Shown here: in pieces, positions 40,855-47,011 of the stretch | Layout of the letters: each line of letters opens with the position of its first letter | Position numbering within the stretch: position 1 is the stretch's first letter | Origin: a virus | Reading direction: 5' to 3' (one strand) | Virus record (IMG/VR): IMGVR_UViG_3300002120_000006 | Location: 12,298-59,308 of that record | Length of the DNA: 47,011 nucleotides | The notes under the pieces: generated by a model | What the model was told of the DNA's origin: nothing | The model's input: the letters and a program-made list of their open reading frames with translations, nothing else | The model's database searches: none | Position numbers and translations under genes: made by a program

Positions 40855-40950
40855 TTACAATGGGTCAGGCCCATCGCCCCATGCTAATAAACCAAATATA
40901 ATAATACCTATGAATAATAAGAATAATATAATAAATTCTATCTCAGACAT
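40855..40950 (-). CDS. Tiny one-helix membrane protein (31 aa)
   Basis: MSEIEFIILFLLFIGIIIFG with an acidic start and a short Asp/Pro-rich tail (AWGDGPDPL). The ATG touches the previous stop (TAG then ATG). A strong transmembrane helix of about 20 residues fills most of the protein. Function unknown. Confidence 0.5.
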   Translation of the reverse strand: MSEIEFIILFLLFIGIIIFGLLAWGDGPDPL

Positions 40951-41199
40951 CTATCTCACCATTATCTCATATGCGAAGTGTTCCAATGCTGATGGTTTGA
41001 TACTGTTCAATTCGTATGCAATGATAGCAAATATGGGCCATTCATGGTCTGTCTGCATTAAATGGATAGGTTTGCCCAACATCAAATCGTAGACATCATA
41101 TATGGCATCCTTCGGAAAATCCAAATTGTTTGTCAGAGAGTCCCACAAATCTTCCAAGAATGTGTCTTTCTTTATGTGTGCGTTCATATCATACACCAT
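40951..41199 (-). CDS. Hypothetical soluble protein (82 aa)
   Basis: Helical and acidic: FLEDLWDSLTNNLDFPKDAI then HLMQTDHEWPIFAIIAYELN. No motif recognised. The start could be ATG at 41199 or at 41187, the second having GGTG about 5 nt upstream. It ends directly before the tiny membrane-protein gene. Confidence 0.5.
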   Translation of the reverse strand: MVYDMNAHIKKDTFLEDLWDSLTNNLDFPKDAIYDVYDLMLGKPIHLMQTDHEWPIFAIIAYELNSIKPSALEHFAYEIMVR

Positions 41200-41203
41200 A
41201 TTA

Positions 41204-41308
41204 TTATTTAATTCGCAATATAAATCTCTTAGCGAACCAACGACCTAGGAAAACACCAGCAACAAATCCAATCATTACTTGTATTAAGAAGATATAATCA
41301 GGTGTCAT
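41204..41308 (-). CDS. Tiny membrane protein (34 aa)
   Basis: MTPDYIFLIQVMIGFVAGVF forms a helix with small residues (G-F-V-A-G-V-F-L-G), then a basic C terminus (RWFAKRFILRIK). It starts 3 nt after the previous gene with GATAAGATG nearby. Positively charged tail and one helix are typical for phage membrane micropeptides; a role in lysis, superinfection exclusion or membrane attachment is possible. Confidence 0.5.
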   Translation of the reverse strand: MTPDYIFLIQVMIGFVAGVFLGRWFAKRFILRIK

Positions 41309-41311
41309 CTA

Positions 41312-41710
41312 TCATCTTATCTCCGGCCCTATGATATTATTCTCTGATTCTTCCATCGCCCGTCTGAAATCTTCCAATTGTTCTTTCCCACTCTCTGCCG
41401 TCACGATGATTATCACTAGTTCTCCATAAAACGCTTCAAACTTATTTAACATTGCTATTACATCAGGGAAATTATCAGGATGTTGTATGGCCCAGTTGAT
41501 TATATTATCCATCCTCTCCATCCAATTTTTACGCCATTGCTCCAGATATTCGGACTTCTTCTCTTGCTTGACACCCTTCAAAAACGAGTCTAATTTCGCA
41601 TATACATTTCCATTGATAGTATGACCATGTTCCTCGTCTTGTTCATGCTCATGAGGGAAAATACTTCCCTTCAATGCCTTGCCTCCGAATATCATAGACA
41701 ATTTACTCAT
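41312..41710 (-). CDS. Hypothetical His-rich/helical protein (132 aa)
   Basis: MSKLSMIFGGKALKGSIFPH is followed by HEQDEEHGHTING, a His/Glu-rich stretch that could bind metal, and then helices (EYLEQWRKNWMERMDNIINW, LNKFEAFYGELVIII). No family recognised. It overlaps the upstream gene as ATGA. Confidence 0.55.
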   Translation of the reverse strand: MSKLSMIFGGKALKGSIFPHEHEQDEEHGHTINGNVYAKLDSFLKGVKQEKKSEYLEQWRKNWMERMDNIINWAIQHPDNFPDVIAMLNKFEAFYGELVIIIVTAESGKEQLEDFRRAMEESENNIIGPEIR

Positions 41711-41946
41711 TTTGTATTCTTAATCTCCTGTAGTTCTTGTAGTTCTTTCTTCGGAGCGAAGAATAACTGTGCTTGACGCAACATCAATAAACATCCACAT
41801 TGTTTACATTCATATCCGTTATCGGCATTCAATAATAATAAGCGATGTGGCGGACATAGTTGCACTGGTTCTAGCGTAGGTGCTGGCTTTAAATTCACTA
41901 GTTCGGGAGGCGCTTGTCTGGATTTTACTGACTTTTTCTTTGACAT
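41707..41946 (-). CDS. Zinc-ribbon protein (79 aa)
   Basis: MSKKKSVKSRQAPPELVNLK is a basic, Pro-containing start. CPPHR at about residue 31 and C-K-Q-C-G-C near 47-52 give a zinc ribbon. AAGGAGAAATT precedes the ATG. The C-terminal helix is charged. Unknown role. Confidence 0.6.
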   Translation of the reverse strand: MSKKKSVKSRQAPPELVNLKPAPTLEPVQLCPPHRLLLLNADNGYECKQCGCLLMLRQAQLFFAPKKELQELQEIKNTK

Positions 41947-41948
41947 AA

Positions 41949-42086
41949 TTAATTTCTCCTTTTCTTCTCTCCTTTACATATTTTTGAATGTTCTGTTATC
42001 AATATAGATAAGAGTCTTATCTTTTTATGTAATTGTTCATGTGGCCCAGTATAATATTCATTACAATCGTTACAGTATTCGCTCAT
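41949..42086 (-). CDS. Mini zinc protein (45 aa)
   Basis: MSEYCNDCNEYYTGPHEQLH has a CxxC and a H-x-x-x-H, and a later H-S-K-I-C; a C2H2-like metal site is likely. The C terminus is basic (KGEKKRRN). It starts after TGAT of the upstream membrane protein (TGATATG) and its end carries the AAGGAG of the next gene. Confidence 0.55.
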   Translation of the reverse strand: MSEYCNDCNEYYTGPHEQLHKKIRLLSILITEHSKICKGEKKRRN

Positions 42087-42087
42087 A

Positions 42088-42351
42088 TCAAAACCAAATT
42101 CCTATTACAACTAACAACGTGCCAAATAATACCCCGCCAAAGAAATTAATATTCCACCAGAATGCCGCATCTACATAAATCATCTTATGGAAAGGCAATC
42201 CTACACCCGGTCTTGGTGGTACTGGACCATTAACACGCCCTGCCTCATAAACCTGTGGTATCCAATCCTCCCAAGCCCTGTGTGCAAAATCTATACCCCA
42301 ACCTCCGAAGGCAATGAGAAAACCTCCTATAACTAATAACAACGGTATCAT
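42088..42351 (-). CDS. Two-helix membrane protein (87 aa)
   Basis: An N-terminal helix (MIPLLLVIGGFLIAFGGWGI) and a C-terminal helix (GGVLFGTLLVVIGIWF) bracket a Trp/Pro-rich extracellular loop (WEDWIPQVYEAG ... PVPPRPGVGLPFHKMIYVDA). Both ends are hydrophobic, with 20-40 residues outside. No family recognised. Membrane proteins with this shape in phages include holins, but the loop argues against a typical one. Confidence 0.55.
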   Translation of the reverse strand: MIPLLLVIGGFLIAFGGWGIDFAHRAWEDWIPQVYEAGRVNGPVPPRPGVGLPFHKMIYVDAAFWWNINFFGGVLFGTLLVVIGIWF

Positions 42352-42360
42352 ATTTTAATC

Positions 42361-42723
42361 TTAATCTCCTTCTTCTATAATTTTATTCAGATGTTTACGC
42401 ATTCTCCGATATGCTTTCAAATGCCATAGTTTGTTTTCGTCTGTATCCCATATTGACCCTTGAGCATCTTCTATCTCCTTATCCAATTGAGTTATGGTAT
42501 CCAAAACTAAATCATCTAATTCAGAATGTACTATCTCGGATTCAATAGGTAGGATATATTGCTCTAGAAACAATGCTACATTGATAGGACCAGATGTATT
42601 AAAGTCATTGGCCTTGGTTTTTAAGTTCTTTCTTAAAATTTTTACCATTGCCTGAAAGGCATCATATGTCATATCTGAAGCATTGTCACTATCGCCTGTT
42701 TTCGACAAACCCAAGTAGCCCAT
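42361..42723 (-). CDS. Hypothetical helical protein (120 aa)
   Basis: MGYLGLSKTGDSDNASDMTY, then DAFQAMVKILRKNLKTKAND and a long acidic helix with ...LDTITQLDKEIEDAQG. No motif. ATG 42723 is preferred, with AGGAAGTGAT ahead; the longer frame starts with TTG at 42744, inside the overlapping gene. Function unknown. Confidence 0.5.
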   Translation of the reverse strand: MGYLGLSKTGDSDNASDMTYDAFQAMVKILRKNLKTKANDFNTSGPINVALFLEQYILPIESEIVHSELDDLVLDTITQLDKEIEDAQGSIWDTDENKLWHLKAYRRMRKHLNKIIEEGD

Positions 42724-42737
42724 CGTATCACTTCCTG

Positions 42738-43196
42738 TCACCAAGACCTATGTTTTTCCACTATTCTTTCGTTGCCATCATATTCATCTATTTCCCATAT
42801 TATCTCATCAGGAATTTCCACTACTTCCAATCGAGCATGAGAACCCCATGATTTTTCTTTAAGAGTCTCAACGGCCTCTACAAGCAGAGGGTCGTCTCTT
42901 TGATAACCATAATATCCTTCTTCATGACCATAACCATAGAATTTTGGAAATTCATCTTTTTCTTCTGGATATTCTAATTTTAATTCTACATCTATTTCAA
43001 GCCATTTTGTTCTTTCTGGGTCACTATTGTCTGGCCATTTACTATTTTTTATTTTAAAGTCCACCAATCGTTTTCTTTCCATGTAGTCTGCTATCTCTCT
43101 TTTCGCTAATTCATGCCCACGTTCTGCCATGTATTTCGCGGCTTTTAGACTAATGGCGAAACCGCCGAAACATCTATTTACTACAATCTTGGTCAT
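42738..43196 (-). CDS. Widespread phage hypothetical protein, KIVVNRCFGGF type (152 aa)
   Basis: MTKIVVNRCFGGFAISLKAA, then RDDPLLVEAVETLKEKSWG, then VVEIPDEIIWEIDEYDGNER and a final EKHRSW. This opening (K-I-V-[IV]-N-R-C-F-G-G-F) and ending (EYDG-x-E ... E-x-H-R-x-W) are recurrent in phage and prophage proteins of unknown function. It is well formed and probably full length. It overlaps the upstream gene by ATGA. Confidence 0.7.
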   Translation of the reverse strand: MTKIVVNRCFGGFAISLKAAKYMAERGHELAKREIADYMERKRLVDFKIKNSKWPDNSDPERTKWLEIDVELKLEYPEEKDEFPKFYGYGHEEGYYGYQRDDPLLVEAVETLKEKSWGSHARLEVVEIPDEIIWEIDEYDGNERIVEKHRSW

Positions 43197-43555
43197 TTCT
43201 TTACCACCTGATAATGTTGTTCAGACCCATCCTCATAACATATCCAGCATTTATCGAAACCAAGTTCCCAGAATTGAGTTAACATATCCTCGGTAGGTTT
43301 CCAATCTAATTTAGTTTTTTTGAATTCAAAACTACAATCATAGTAATCAAAAGTTATATTCTCGCATGGTATGGATTCTAACATGATACCATTTTCATCA
43401 AAATCCTTAACACCTGCTATATGTAATAAAGCATCTTCCAACTCTCCTTGGAGAGCCAGTGCTGTTGCTTCTGCATCAAAAAACTTTTCGGCCATTGATT
43501 TGCCAAGGATGAAAGGTGTATCAAGCCGTTCCATTGTTTTCCTAGTAACTCTCAT
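43193..43555 (-). CDS. Hypothetical protein (120 aa)
   Basis: MRVTRKTMERLDTPFILGKS, then FFDAEATALALQGELEDALL, then ENITFDYYDCSFEFKKTK and FWELGFDKCWICYEDGSEQH. The C terminus shows C-W-I-C with a nearby H, a possible metal site. The N-terminal part is helical. It overlaps both neighbours (ATGA downstream). Not recognised. Confidence 0.55.
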   Translation of the reverse strand: MRVTRKTMERLDTPFILGKSMAEKFFDAEATALALQGELEDALLHIAGVKDFDENGIMLESIPCENITFDYYDCSFEFKKTKLDWKPTEDMLTQFWELGFDKCWICYEDGSEQHYQVVKK

Positions 43556-43763
43556 CTATCCGACACTCCCAACATTGACCGTTTTCAAACACATCATCAT
43601 ATGGATTCACAAGACAGAATGGACATAATTTATTCTTTCTTTTTCTCTGCTCTAATTTATCTACAATATTATCCAAATCTACAATATGTTGATATAAGTG
43701 TAATACCAATGTTTCCTTCCTGTCATCATATCCAAGACAATTTTCAACAGGACAGATTTCCAT
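43542..43763 (-). CDS. Small zinc protein with two cysteine clusters (73 aa)
   Basis: MEICPVENCLGYDDRKETLV opens with a C-x4-C and then H-L-Y-Q-H (C2H2-like spacing), a helix and a basic stretch, then LCPFCLVNP and GQCWECRID (two CxxC pairs). This is a double zinc module. DNA or RNA binding is plausible. It overlaps the next gene by 14 nt. Confidence 0.6.
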   Translation of the reverse strand: MEICPVENCLGYDDRKETLVLHLYQHIVDLDNIVDKLEQRKRKNKLCPFCLVNPYDDVFENGQCWECRIDESY

Positions 43764-43772
43764 GTTATCACC

Positions 43773-43988
43773 CTATTCACATTTGTAGCATTCATCCATT
43801 TTGGTCGGATGAATGTTAGAATGCCATACTTCCCATGATTCTATTGTCTTTTCTAAATCTTTTATCATATCTACTAAGTCATCATAATCTTTTGTGTTAT
43901 TTGCATATTCTTCATATTCATTTATTTGCTCTTCTAATTCTTCTACATTCTTCAATATTTGTTTTATATTATAATCCATCTGGGGCAT
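43773..43988 (-). CDS. Coiled-coil protein with C-terminal CxxC (71 aa)
   Basis: MPQMDYNIKQILKNVEELEE starts a coiled coil (EQINEYEEYANNTKDYDDLV, then MIKDLEKTIESWEVWH), then H-P-T-K-M-D-E-C-Y-K-C at the end. Possible zinc-linked dimer. It follows the preceding gene as TAGATG. Function unknown. Confidence 0.5.
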   Translation of the reverse strand: MPQMDYNIKQILKNVEELEEQINEYEEYANNTKDYDDLVDMIKDLEKTIESWEVWHSNIHPTKMDECYKCE

Positions 43989-44303
43989 CTATATCACCTT
44001 ATTTTTCTTCTGTAGATTTTCCAGTGCCTCATTCGGTGTATTTCCTACAGCAATCCAAGGTACGAATTTTATCATATATCCAAACTCTCCGGCGGTAATA
44101 TCATCAGAATGAGTACCCTCAAAGGCAAGTTCATAATGAGTCTTATGATAATGTTCTGTCTCAACTATTGTATTATCATACATATCACTATTGGCCACGG
44201 CTATCCATTTACCACCAGAGTATACACCAGTATATCTATCTTCGAATATAGATATGGGATACAATGTAGTATCTATATAATAATCATGTGGGACTGGTGG
44301 CAT
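43989..44303 (-). CDS. Phage conserved-type protein, PISIFEDRYTGVYSGG (104 aa)
   Basis: After a short start come L-Y-P-I-S-I-F-E-D-R-Y-T-G-V-Y-S-G-G-K-W-I-A-V, a motif seen in many phage early proteins, then HSDDITAGEFGYMIKFVPWI and AVGNTPNEALENLQKKN. I recall this family as functionally uncharacterised. The gene ends 0 nt before the next start. No membrane segment. Confidence 0.6.
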   Translation of the reverse strand: MPPVPHDYYIDTTLYPISIFEDRYTGVYSGGKWIAVANSDMYDNTIVETEHYHKTHYELAFEGTHSDDITAGEFGYMIKFVPWIAVGNTPNEALENLQKKNKVI

Positions 44304-44314
44304 TAGAAATCTCC

Positions 44315-44683
44315 TTACTTCAATTTCCCATGTTTATATGGACGAGTCTCATTATAACGATGTTTCACTTCTAACACTTCTTCCAAATCCCATTCCATCT
44401 GCCCAAAATAATCAAATATTCTGATTAATGTATCCACCAATTCAACAGACGGGCCTTCTGGTTTGTCTTCCTTTAAATATAGATTACCACTATATATTCC
44501 ATTCTCATTTAAATTAGACATCATATCGGCGTCTCTGAAACATTCAACTGCTTCGCTCACTTCAGAATGTAACAAAGCCATAATATGCAAGTCATCCCTC
44601 GGGTCATCCCACCATCCCTTAGATTTGGCCAAATTGTGAATATTCTCAACCCATTCATTCAGGGTCTTTCTCTTCTTACCCAT
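44315..44683 (-). CDS. MazG-like nucleotide pyrophosphohydrolase (122 aa)
   Basis: All-alpha NTP pyrophosphatase pattern: W-V-E-N-I-H-N-L near the start, H-I-M-A-L-L-H-S-E-V-S-E-A-V-E (metal-binding E-x-x-E), then V-E-L-V-D-T-L-I-R-I-F-D-Y (E-x-x-D) and H-R-Y-N-E-T-R-P-Y-K-H-G. These residues bind Mg2+ and cleave (d)NTPs to (d)NMP plus PPi. Phage versions clean or redirect nucleotide pools or blunt host alarmone signalling. It is soluble and of normal length. Confidence 0.85.
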   Translation of the reverse strand: MGKKRKTLNEWVENIHNLAKSKGWWDDPRDDLHIMALLHSEVSEAVECFRDADMMSNLNENGIYSGNLYLKEDKPEGPSVELVDTLIRIFDYFGQMEWDLEEVLEVKHRYNETRPYKHGKLK

Positions 44684-44689
44684 TCTATA

Positions 44690-44740
44690 CTACACCACCA
44701 ATAAGACTAGGAATATTAGTATTATAATTATAATTTTCAA
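44690..44740 (-). CDS. Possible 16-residue hydrophobic peptide
   Basis: A 17-codon frame starting with TTG that overlaps the previous stop (TTGA). The peptide is almost purely hydrophobic (MKIIIIILIFLVLLVV), a potential membrane anchor. It fills the 53-nt gap between two genes exactly. The unusual start and size leave the call weak. Confidence 0.3.
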   Translation of the reverse strand: MKIIIIILIFLVLLVV

Positions 44741-45042
44741 CGACCAGAAATCTTCTTCTGTTCGATTATCCATTGTTCATACTCCCTTTCTGCTTGTTCA
44801 TGTGCCATATCCCATTTTTTCTGAGCCCAATGCCCTTGTTTGTATCTACGACTTCCACTGCCACGACCGCGCACAGATTGACCACATCCACACAAACATA
44901 TATTCGGGGTGTCTAGTTTCTTGAGAATCTGTAACTCTGGTTTAGGGGGATATAACGCAGTGCCCTTTAAAGACCCAAAGGACATGAATATTTCATTGGC
45001 TCTAGAACGAACCCAAGAAGGATATTTAGATTTACTACTCAT
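44737..45042 (-). CDS. Zinc-knuckle protein with CLCGCGQ...RRYKQGH motif (101 aa)
   Basis: Positions 48-72 read I-C-L-C-G-C-G-Q-S-V, then a Gly/Arg/Ser-rich turn and R-R-Y-K-Q-G-H-W. This C-x-C-x-C-G-x-x-V ... R-[YF]-x-x-G-H pattern is the compact zinc knuckle often found in phage HNH-type proteins, here without a clear HNH catalytic site. The rest is charged helix (HEQAEREYEQWIIEQKKISG). DNA-associated role likely. The start follows an upstream gap of 29 nt. Confidence 0.6.
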   Translation of the reverse strand: MSSKSKYPSWVRSRANEIFMSFGSLKGTALYPPKPELQILKKLDTPNICLCGCGQSVRGRGSGSRRYKQGHWAQKKWDMAHEQAEREYEQWIIEQKKISGR

Positions 45043-45071
45043 AATATCATCACCAAATTATCTTCTACTAT

Positions 45072-45242
45072 TTACAAATCCTTGACCCATTGGCCATCGA
45101 ATGTATCTAAAAACATATGACAATCATCGCATTGTGCCATAAATGCCACATCATTCAACCATGTTATATTCTTATGGACGCATCGGGAAGAATATAATAG
45201 ACCATTTGACTTCCTTATATCTGTTGTTGGTATTGCCATCAT
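45072..45242 (-). CDS. Small Cys/His protein (56 aa)
   Basis: MMAIPTTDIRKSNGLLYSSR then C-V-H and Q-C-D-D-C-H-M-F, giving a CxxCH and a C-x-H: possible zinc site. The ATG at 45242 is preferred because GGAG lies 6 nt before it. It overlaps an upstream small frame (45172-45303) by 71 nt, so at least one of the two may not be translated. Confidence 0.45.
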   Translation of the reverse strand: MMAIPTTDIRKSNGLLYSSRCVHKNITWLNDVAFMAQCDDCHMFLDTFDGQWVKDL

Positions 45243-45303
45243 ATCGTACTCCAATCATAGGGGACATCACCATATCCTGTAGCGTATTAAGTCTTTGTGC
45301 CAT
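45172..45303 (-). CDS. Possible small protein (43 aa)
   Basis: MAQRLNTLQDMVMSPMIGVR, then YDGNTNNRYKEVKWSIIFFP. The frame is AT/GC balanced like its neighbours and overlaps the CxxC gene extensively. It begins 27 nt after the stop of the 133-aa gene upstream. Without homology, treat as provisional. Confidence 0.35.
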   Translation of the reverse strand: MAQRLNTLQDMVMSPMIGVRYDGNTNNRYKEVKWSIIFFPMRP

Positions 45304-45330
45304 TGTTATTATTCGTACATTGTTATAATA

Positions 45331-45732
45331 TTATGACCAGTACCCATTGGTATTCAAAAGCAACGAAGAACCCCAAAATGAATCCTTTATCCACCATTTT
45401 CCATCCTCTGCGAAACATGACAACCTGAAAATATTCTTATGTAGGGTGTCTATATTCACATTTCCCTGTCTAAGCAAGCAATGGTCATGCCATCCCATAT
45501 CATATATTATTTTTTGATTATCATCCACGCCCAAGGCACAAATAAAAGGATATCCAGAATCATGTCTATATCTTGGATTATGGACAATCAATAGTACATA
45601 ATCTATATGTATTATCATGGAAGTAAAATGCTTCTTAAATCCAGAAGGAATATGTTTTTTAGGATGGACAATATTATAAATGATATTCCATTCTTTCTTT
45701 GTTATTCCGCGTGGTTTTTGAAGTCTGCTCAT
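45331..45732 (-). CDS. Hypothetical protein (133 aa)
   Basis: MSRLQKPRGITKKEWNIIYN, HIPSGFKKHFTSMIIHIDYV and a Trp-rich end (DGKWWIKDSFWGSSLLLNTN). The alternation of strands with histidines (DMGWHDHCLL) may form an enzyme-like core, but no motif is certain. It overlaps the upstream coiled/zinc gene by 59 nt. Confidence 0.5.
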   Translation of the reverse strand: MSRLQKPRGITKKEWNIIYNIVHPKKHIPSGFKKHFTSMIIHIDYVLLIVHNPRYRHDSGYPFICALGVDDNQKIIYDMGWHDHCLLRQGNVNIDTLHKNIFRLSCFAEDGKWWIKDSFWGSSLLLNTNGYWS

Positions 45733-45883
45733 TCACTTCCCCCCTCAGTATGGTAATCTCATTCCTCAATTGTGCTATCTCATCACAACGCCAATCGTGA
45801 CTAATTGTAATTTTGGCGTGCTTACATATTGGACAAGTATCCCATACAGGGTCTTCAAATATATCATATATATCATTACTCAT
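45674..45883 (-). CDS. Small CxxC protein with coiled helix (69 aa)
   Basis: MSNDIYDIFEDPVWDTCPIC, a further C after a His-containing stretch, then a helix (DEIAQLRNEITILRGEVNEQ). The CPIC...H...C arrangement may be a zinc site. The start is fixed by the ATGAGTAA overlap with the upstream stop. The C terminus overlaps the next gene by 59 nt in another frame. Confidence 0.55.
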   Translation of the reverse strand: MSNDIYDIFEDPVWDTCPICKHAKITISHDWRCDEIAQLRNEITILRGEVNEQTSKTTRNNKERMEYHL

Positions 45884-46061
45884 CTTCATCCTCCAACGTT
45901 TCTAAGAAAAGTTCATAATCGTTGGTATAGACAATAGGTTCTTTGTTAATGATGGCTATTGTCTGTCCCACCATGAATTTATTGAATTTCTTCTTGTTCG
46001 CTGGCGTCAACCCTTTCTCTATATCTGTCCACCGATATCCAATATCATTTACCTTTTCCAT
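45876..46061 (-). CDS. Hypothetical small protein (61 aa)
   Basis: MEKVNDIGYRWTDIEKGLTP, then KKKFNKFMVGQTIAIINKEP and an acidic end (ETLEDEDE). Soluble, no cysteine. It overlaps the upstream coiled-coil gene by 17 nt and the next by ATGAGTAA. No family recognised. Confidence 0.55.
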   Translation of the reverse strand: MEKVNDIGYRWTDIEKGLTPANKKKFNKFMVGQTIAIINKEPIVYTNDYELFLETLEDEDE

Positions 46062-46266
46062 CTTCTTTCAACCTCCTTGCTATTTCACTAATCTCTTCTA
46101 AAAGTTCCAATATCCTCTTATCCTTCTCATCGATAAGTTTGCGAAGATTTTCCAATTTCTGTTCTTGGTTTTGTTTTGATTTCATTGGAATATATTGTAG
46201 TTCTGGTTCCTGTGAAACTAATGTCTTTGATGACTTTCCTGTTCTTCGATGTTTAAACCATTTCAT
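46045..46266 (-). CDS. Coiled-coil small protein (73 aa)
   Basis: MKWFKHRRTGKSSKTLVSQE is basic; the rest is a charged heptad helix (ENLRKLIDEKDKRILELLEE, then ISEIARRLKEDGKGK). The ATG at 46266 follows the recombinase stop (TAATATG) with AAGGA upstream; a Met at 46275 is possible. May bind DNA as a dimer or bind the recombinase; unproven. Confidence 0.5.
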   Translation of the reverse strand: MKWFKHRRTGKSSKTLVSQEPELQYIPMKSKQNQEQKLENLRKLIDEKDKRILELLEEISEIARRLKEDGKGK

Positions 46267-46267
46267 A

Positions 46268-47011
46268 TTAACCATCCTTTATATTCATATCCTTCGTTCT
46301 TTGCAATAACTCAGACAATGGTTCACCTATGACCAAATCCAATCTCTTCTTTTCTTCATCCCATTCTCTGATAAAGATATGCTCCCTAGTATCTGCATTA
46401 GCCAATCTGATATCTTCGACACGAAATACACGCATCTTAGAACCTAGTTCAAGTCCAAGATCGTTAGCGGCCCATTTATTAAGTGTCTCTGTGCGGATAA
46501 CGAAAGAACCATCCATATCATGGACAATCCCAAGACCACCTAATACGGATTCATCGTCCCTTTTGTCATAAGTTGAGGCTTTCTGGTTGACACACAAGAC
46601 GACAGGATACTTCTCCGTATTGTAGAATATCTCCTTAATCCCGAACATCATACGTTGGGCAAACACGAATGCCTGTGCTGGATAGGCTCTGATGAATTTG
46701 GTCAAAGAATCAATGACAATCAATTTGGGTTTGTCATGTTTATCGAGCCATGCTTGTATCGGATTTAATATACTCCTATCTACAAAACTCTCAATGACAT
46801 TATATCCTGCTGACCCCGGTTGCAATCTATGACGGTCTATGAATGTCAAATGTGGGGTGTGCAACATCTTCCTATCCACGTTTAAATCCTGTCTGTGTTT
46901 ATCGACAATTCTCATGAATTCTTTCTGTATAGATTCGTTGTACATATAAAGTACGTCGTCTTCACGAAGGGCCATGTTAATTGCTTCATAGATGGCCATT
47001 GTGGTATTATG
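46268..47011 (-). CDS. RecA/RadA-family recombinase-type ATPase (5' partial)
   Basis: The frame is open at the right edge, so the N terminus is outside the window and the Met at 46999 is internal. The first visible residues are HNTTMAIYEAINMAL, which align with the end of a RecA Walker A (normally G-K-T-T-L-A). Walker B follows as K-L-I-V-I-D-S-L-T, then V-V-L-C-V-N-Q (sensor Gln) and L-G-G-L-G-I-V-H, as in archaeal RadA/RadB (A-G-G-x-x-L-x-H). It probably promotes strand exchange or annealing. The apparent K-to-N change in Walker A needs the missing sequence to interpret. Confidence 0.75.
   Translation of the reverse strand, partial: HNTTMAIYEAINMALREDDVLYMYNESIQKEFMRIVDKHRQDLNVDRKMLHTPHLTFIDRHRLQPGSAGYNVIESFVDRSILNPIQAWLDKHDKPKLIVIDSLTKFIRAYPAQAFVFAQRMMFGIKEIFYNTEKYPVVLCVNQKASTYDKRDDESVLGGLGIVHDMDGSFVIRTETLNKWAANDLGLELGSKMRVFRVEDIRLANADTREHIFIREWDEEKKRLDLVIGEPLSELLQRTKDMNIKDG

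Noticed and set aside
40784-41092. 102-codon + strand frame in the right arm
   Set aside because: The region is fully used by minus-strand genes with touching stops and starts; the frame has no family resemblance.

Overview
The window looks like about 47 kb from the middle of a tailed (head-tail, Caudoviricetes-type) double-stranded DNA virus genome. It is AT-rich and very densely coded. Several features point to an archaeal host. The family B DNA polymerase ends in an archaeal-style PCNA-binding (PIP) box. There is a RadA/RecA-like ATPase, an MCM-like AAA+ protein, a Cas4-like Fe-S nuclease and an ABC-ATPase/acetyltransferase fusion of the COG2401 type. The tRNA-Gly has A at the discriminator position, and GGTGA/GAGGT ribosome-binding sites are frequent. 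The host assignment is inference; no host gene is present.

Left arm (1-26205, all + strand): virion genes. Bases 1-13473 hold a long block of receptor-binding and fibre genes: a BNR/Asp-box protein cut by the left edge, two modular fibre proteins sharing cassettes, three beta-helix proteins, small companions, and two proteins carrying an unrecognised K-x-Y-x-x-D repeat. A standard neck and tail module follows (13576-26205): a BppU-like beta-sandwich protein, a head-tail connector, an HK97 gp10-like neck protein, a tail terminator, a small protein, the tail tube, tail-assembly chaperones probably joined by +1 frameshifting, the tape measure, and two large tail-tip proteins with LamG-like inserts. 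No capsid, portal or terminase gene is visible, so these should lie left of the window.

The two arms converge at 26206-26299, a short non-coding stretch with two small inverted repeats that may be a bidirectional terminator.

Right arm (26300-47011, all - strand, transcribed right to left): replication, recombination, nucleotide metabolism and many small accessory genes. From upstream (right) to downstream (left) the recognisable ones are a RecA/RadA-like ATPase (cut by the right edge), a MazG-like pyrophosphohydrolase, an MCM-like AAA+ ATPase, a Cas4-like nuclease, a minimal C5-methyltransferase-like protein, a metallophosphoesterase, a SemiSWEET/PQ-loop-like membrane protein, a GMP-reductase-like enzyme, the ABC-ATPase/GNAT fusion, a RecU-like resolvase, a DUF5658-like membrane protein, four tRNA genes (Asn, Phe, Ala, Gly), a DUF1599/Nmad1-like protein and family B DNA polymerase. 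About twenty very small cysteine-pair (zinc-ribbon or zinc-finger) proteins and several tiny one-helix membrane proteins lie between them. Genes are commonly joined by 1-30 nt overlaps, including a recurring ATGAGTAA stop/start arrangement, so translation is probably coupled over long stretches.

The most notable points are the K-x-Y-x-x-D repeat fibres, the probable chaperone frameshift, the dispersed set of possible DNA-base-modification genes, the virus-encoded SemiSWEET-like protein, and the large number of mini zinc proteins.
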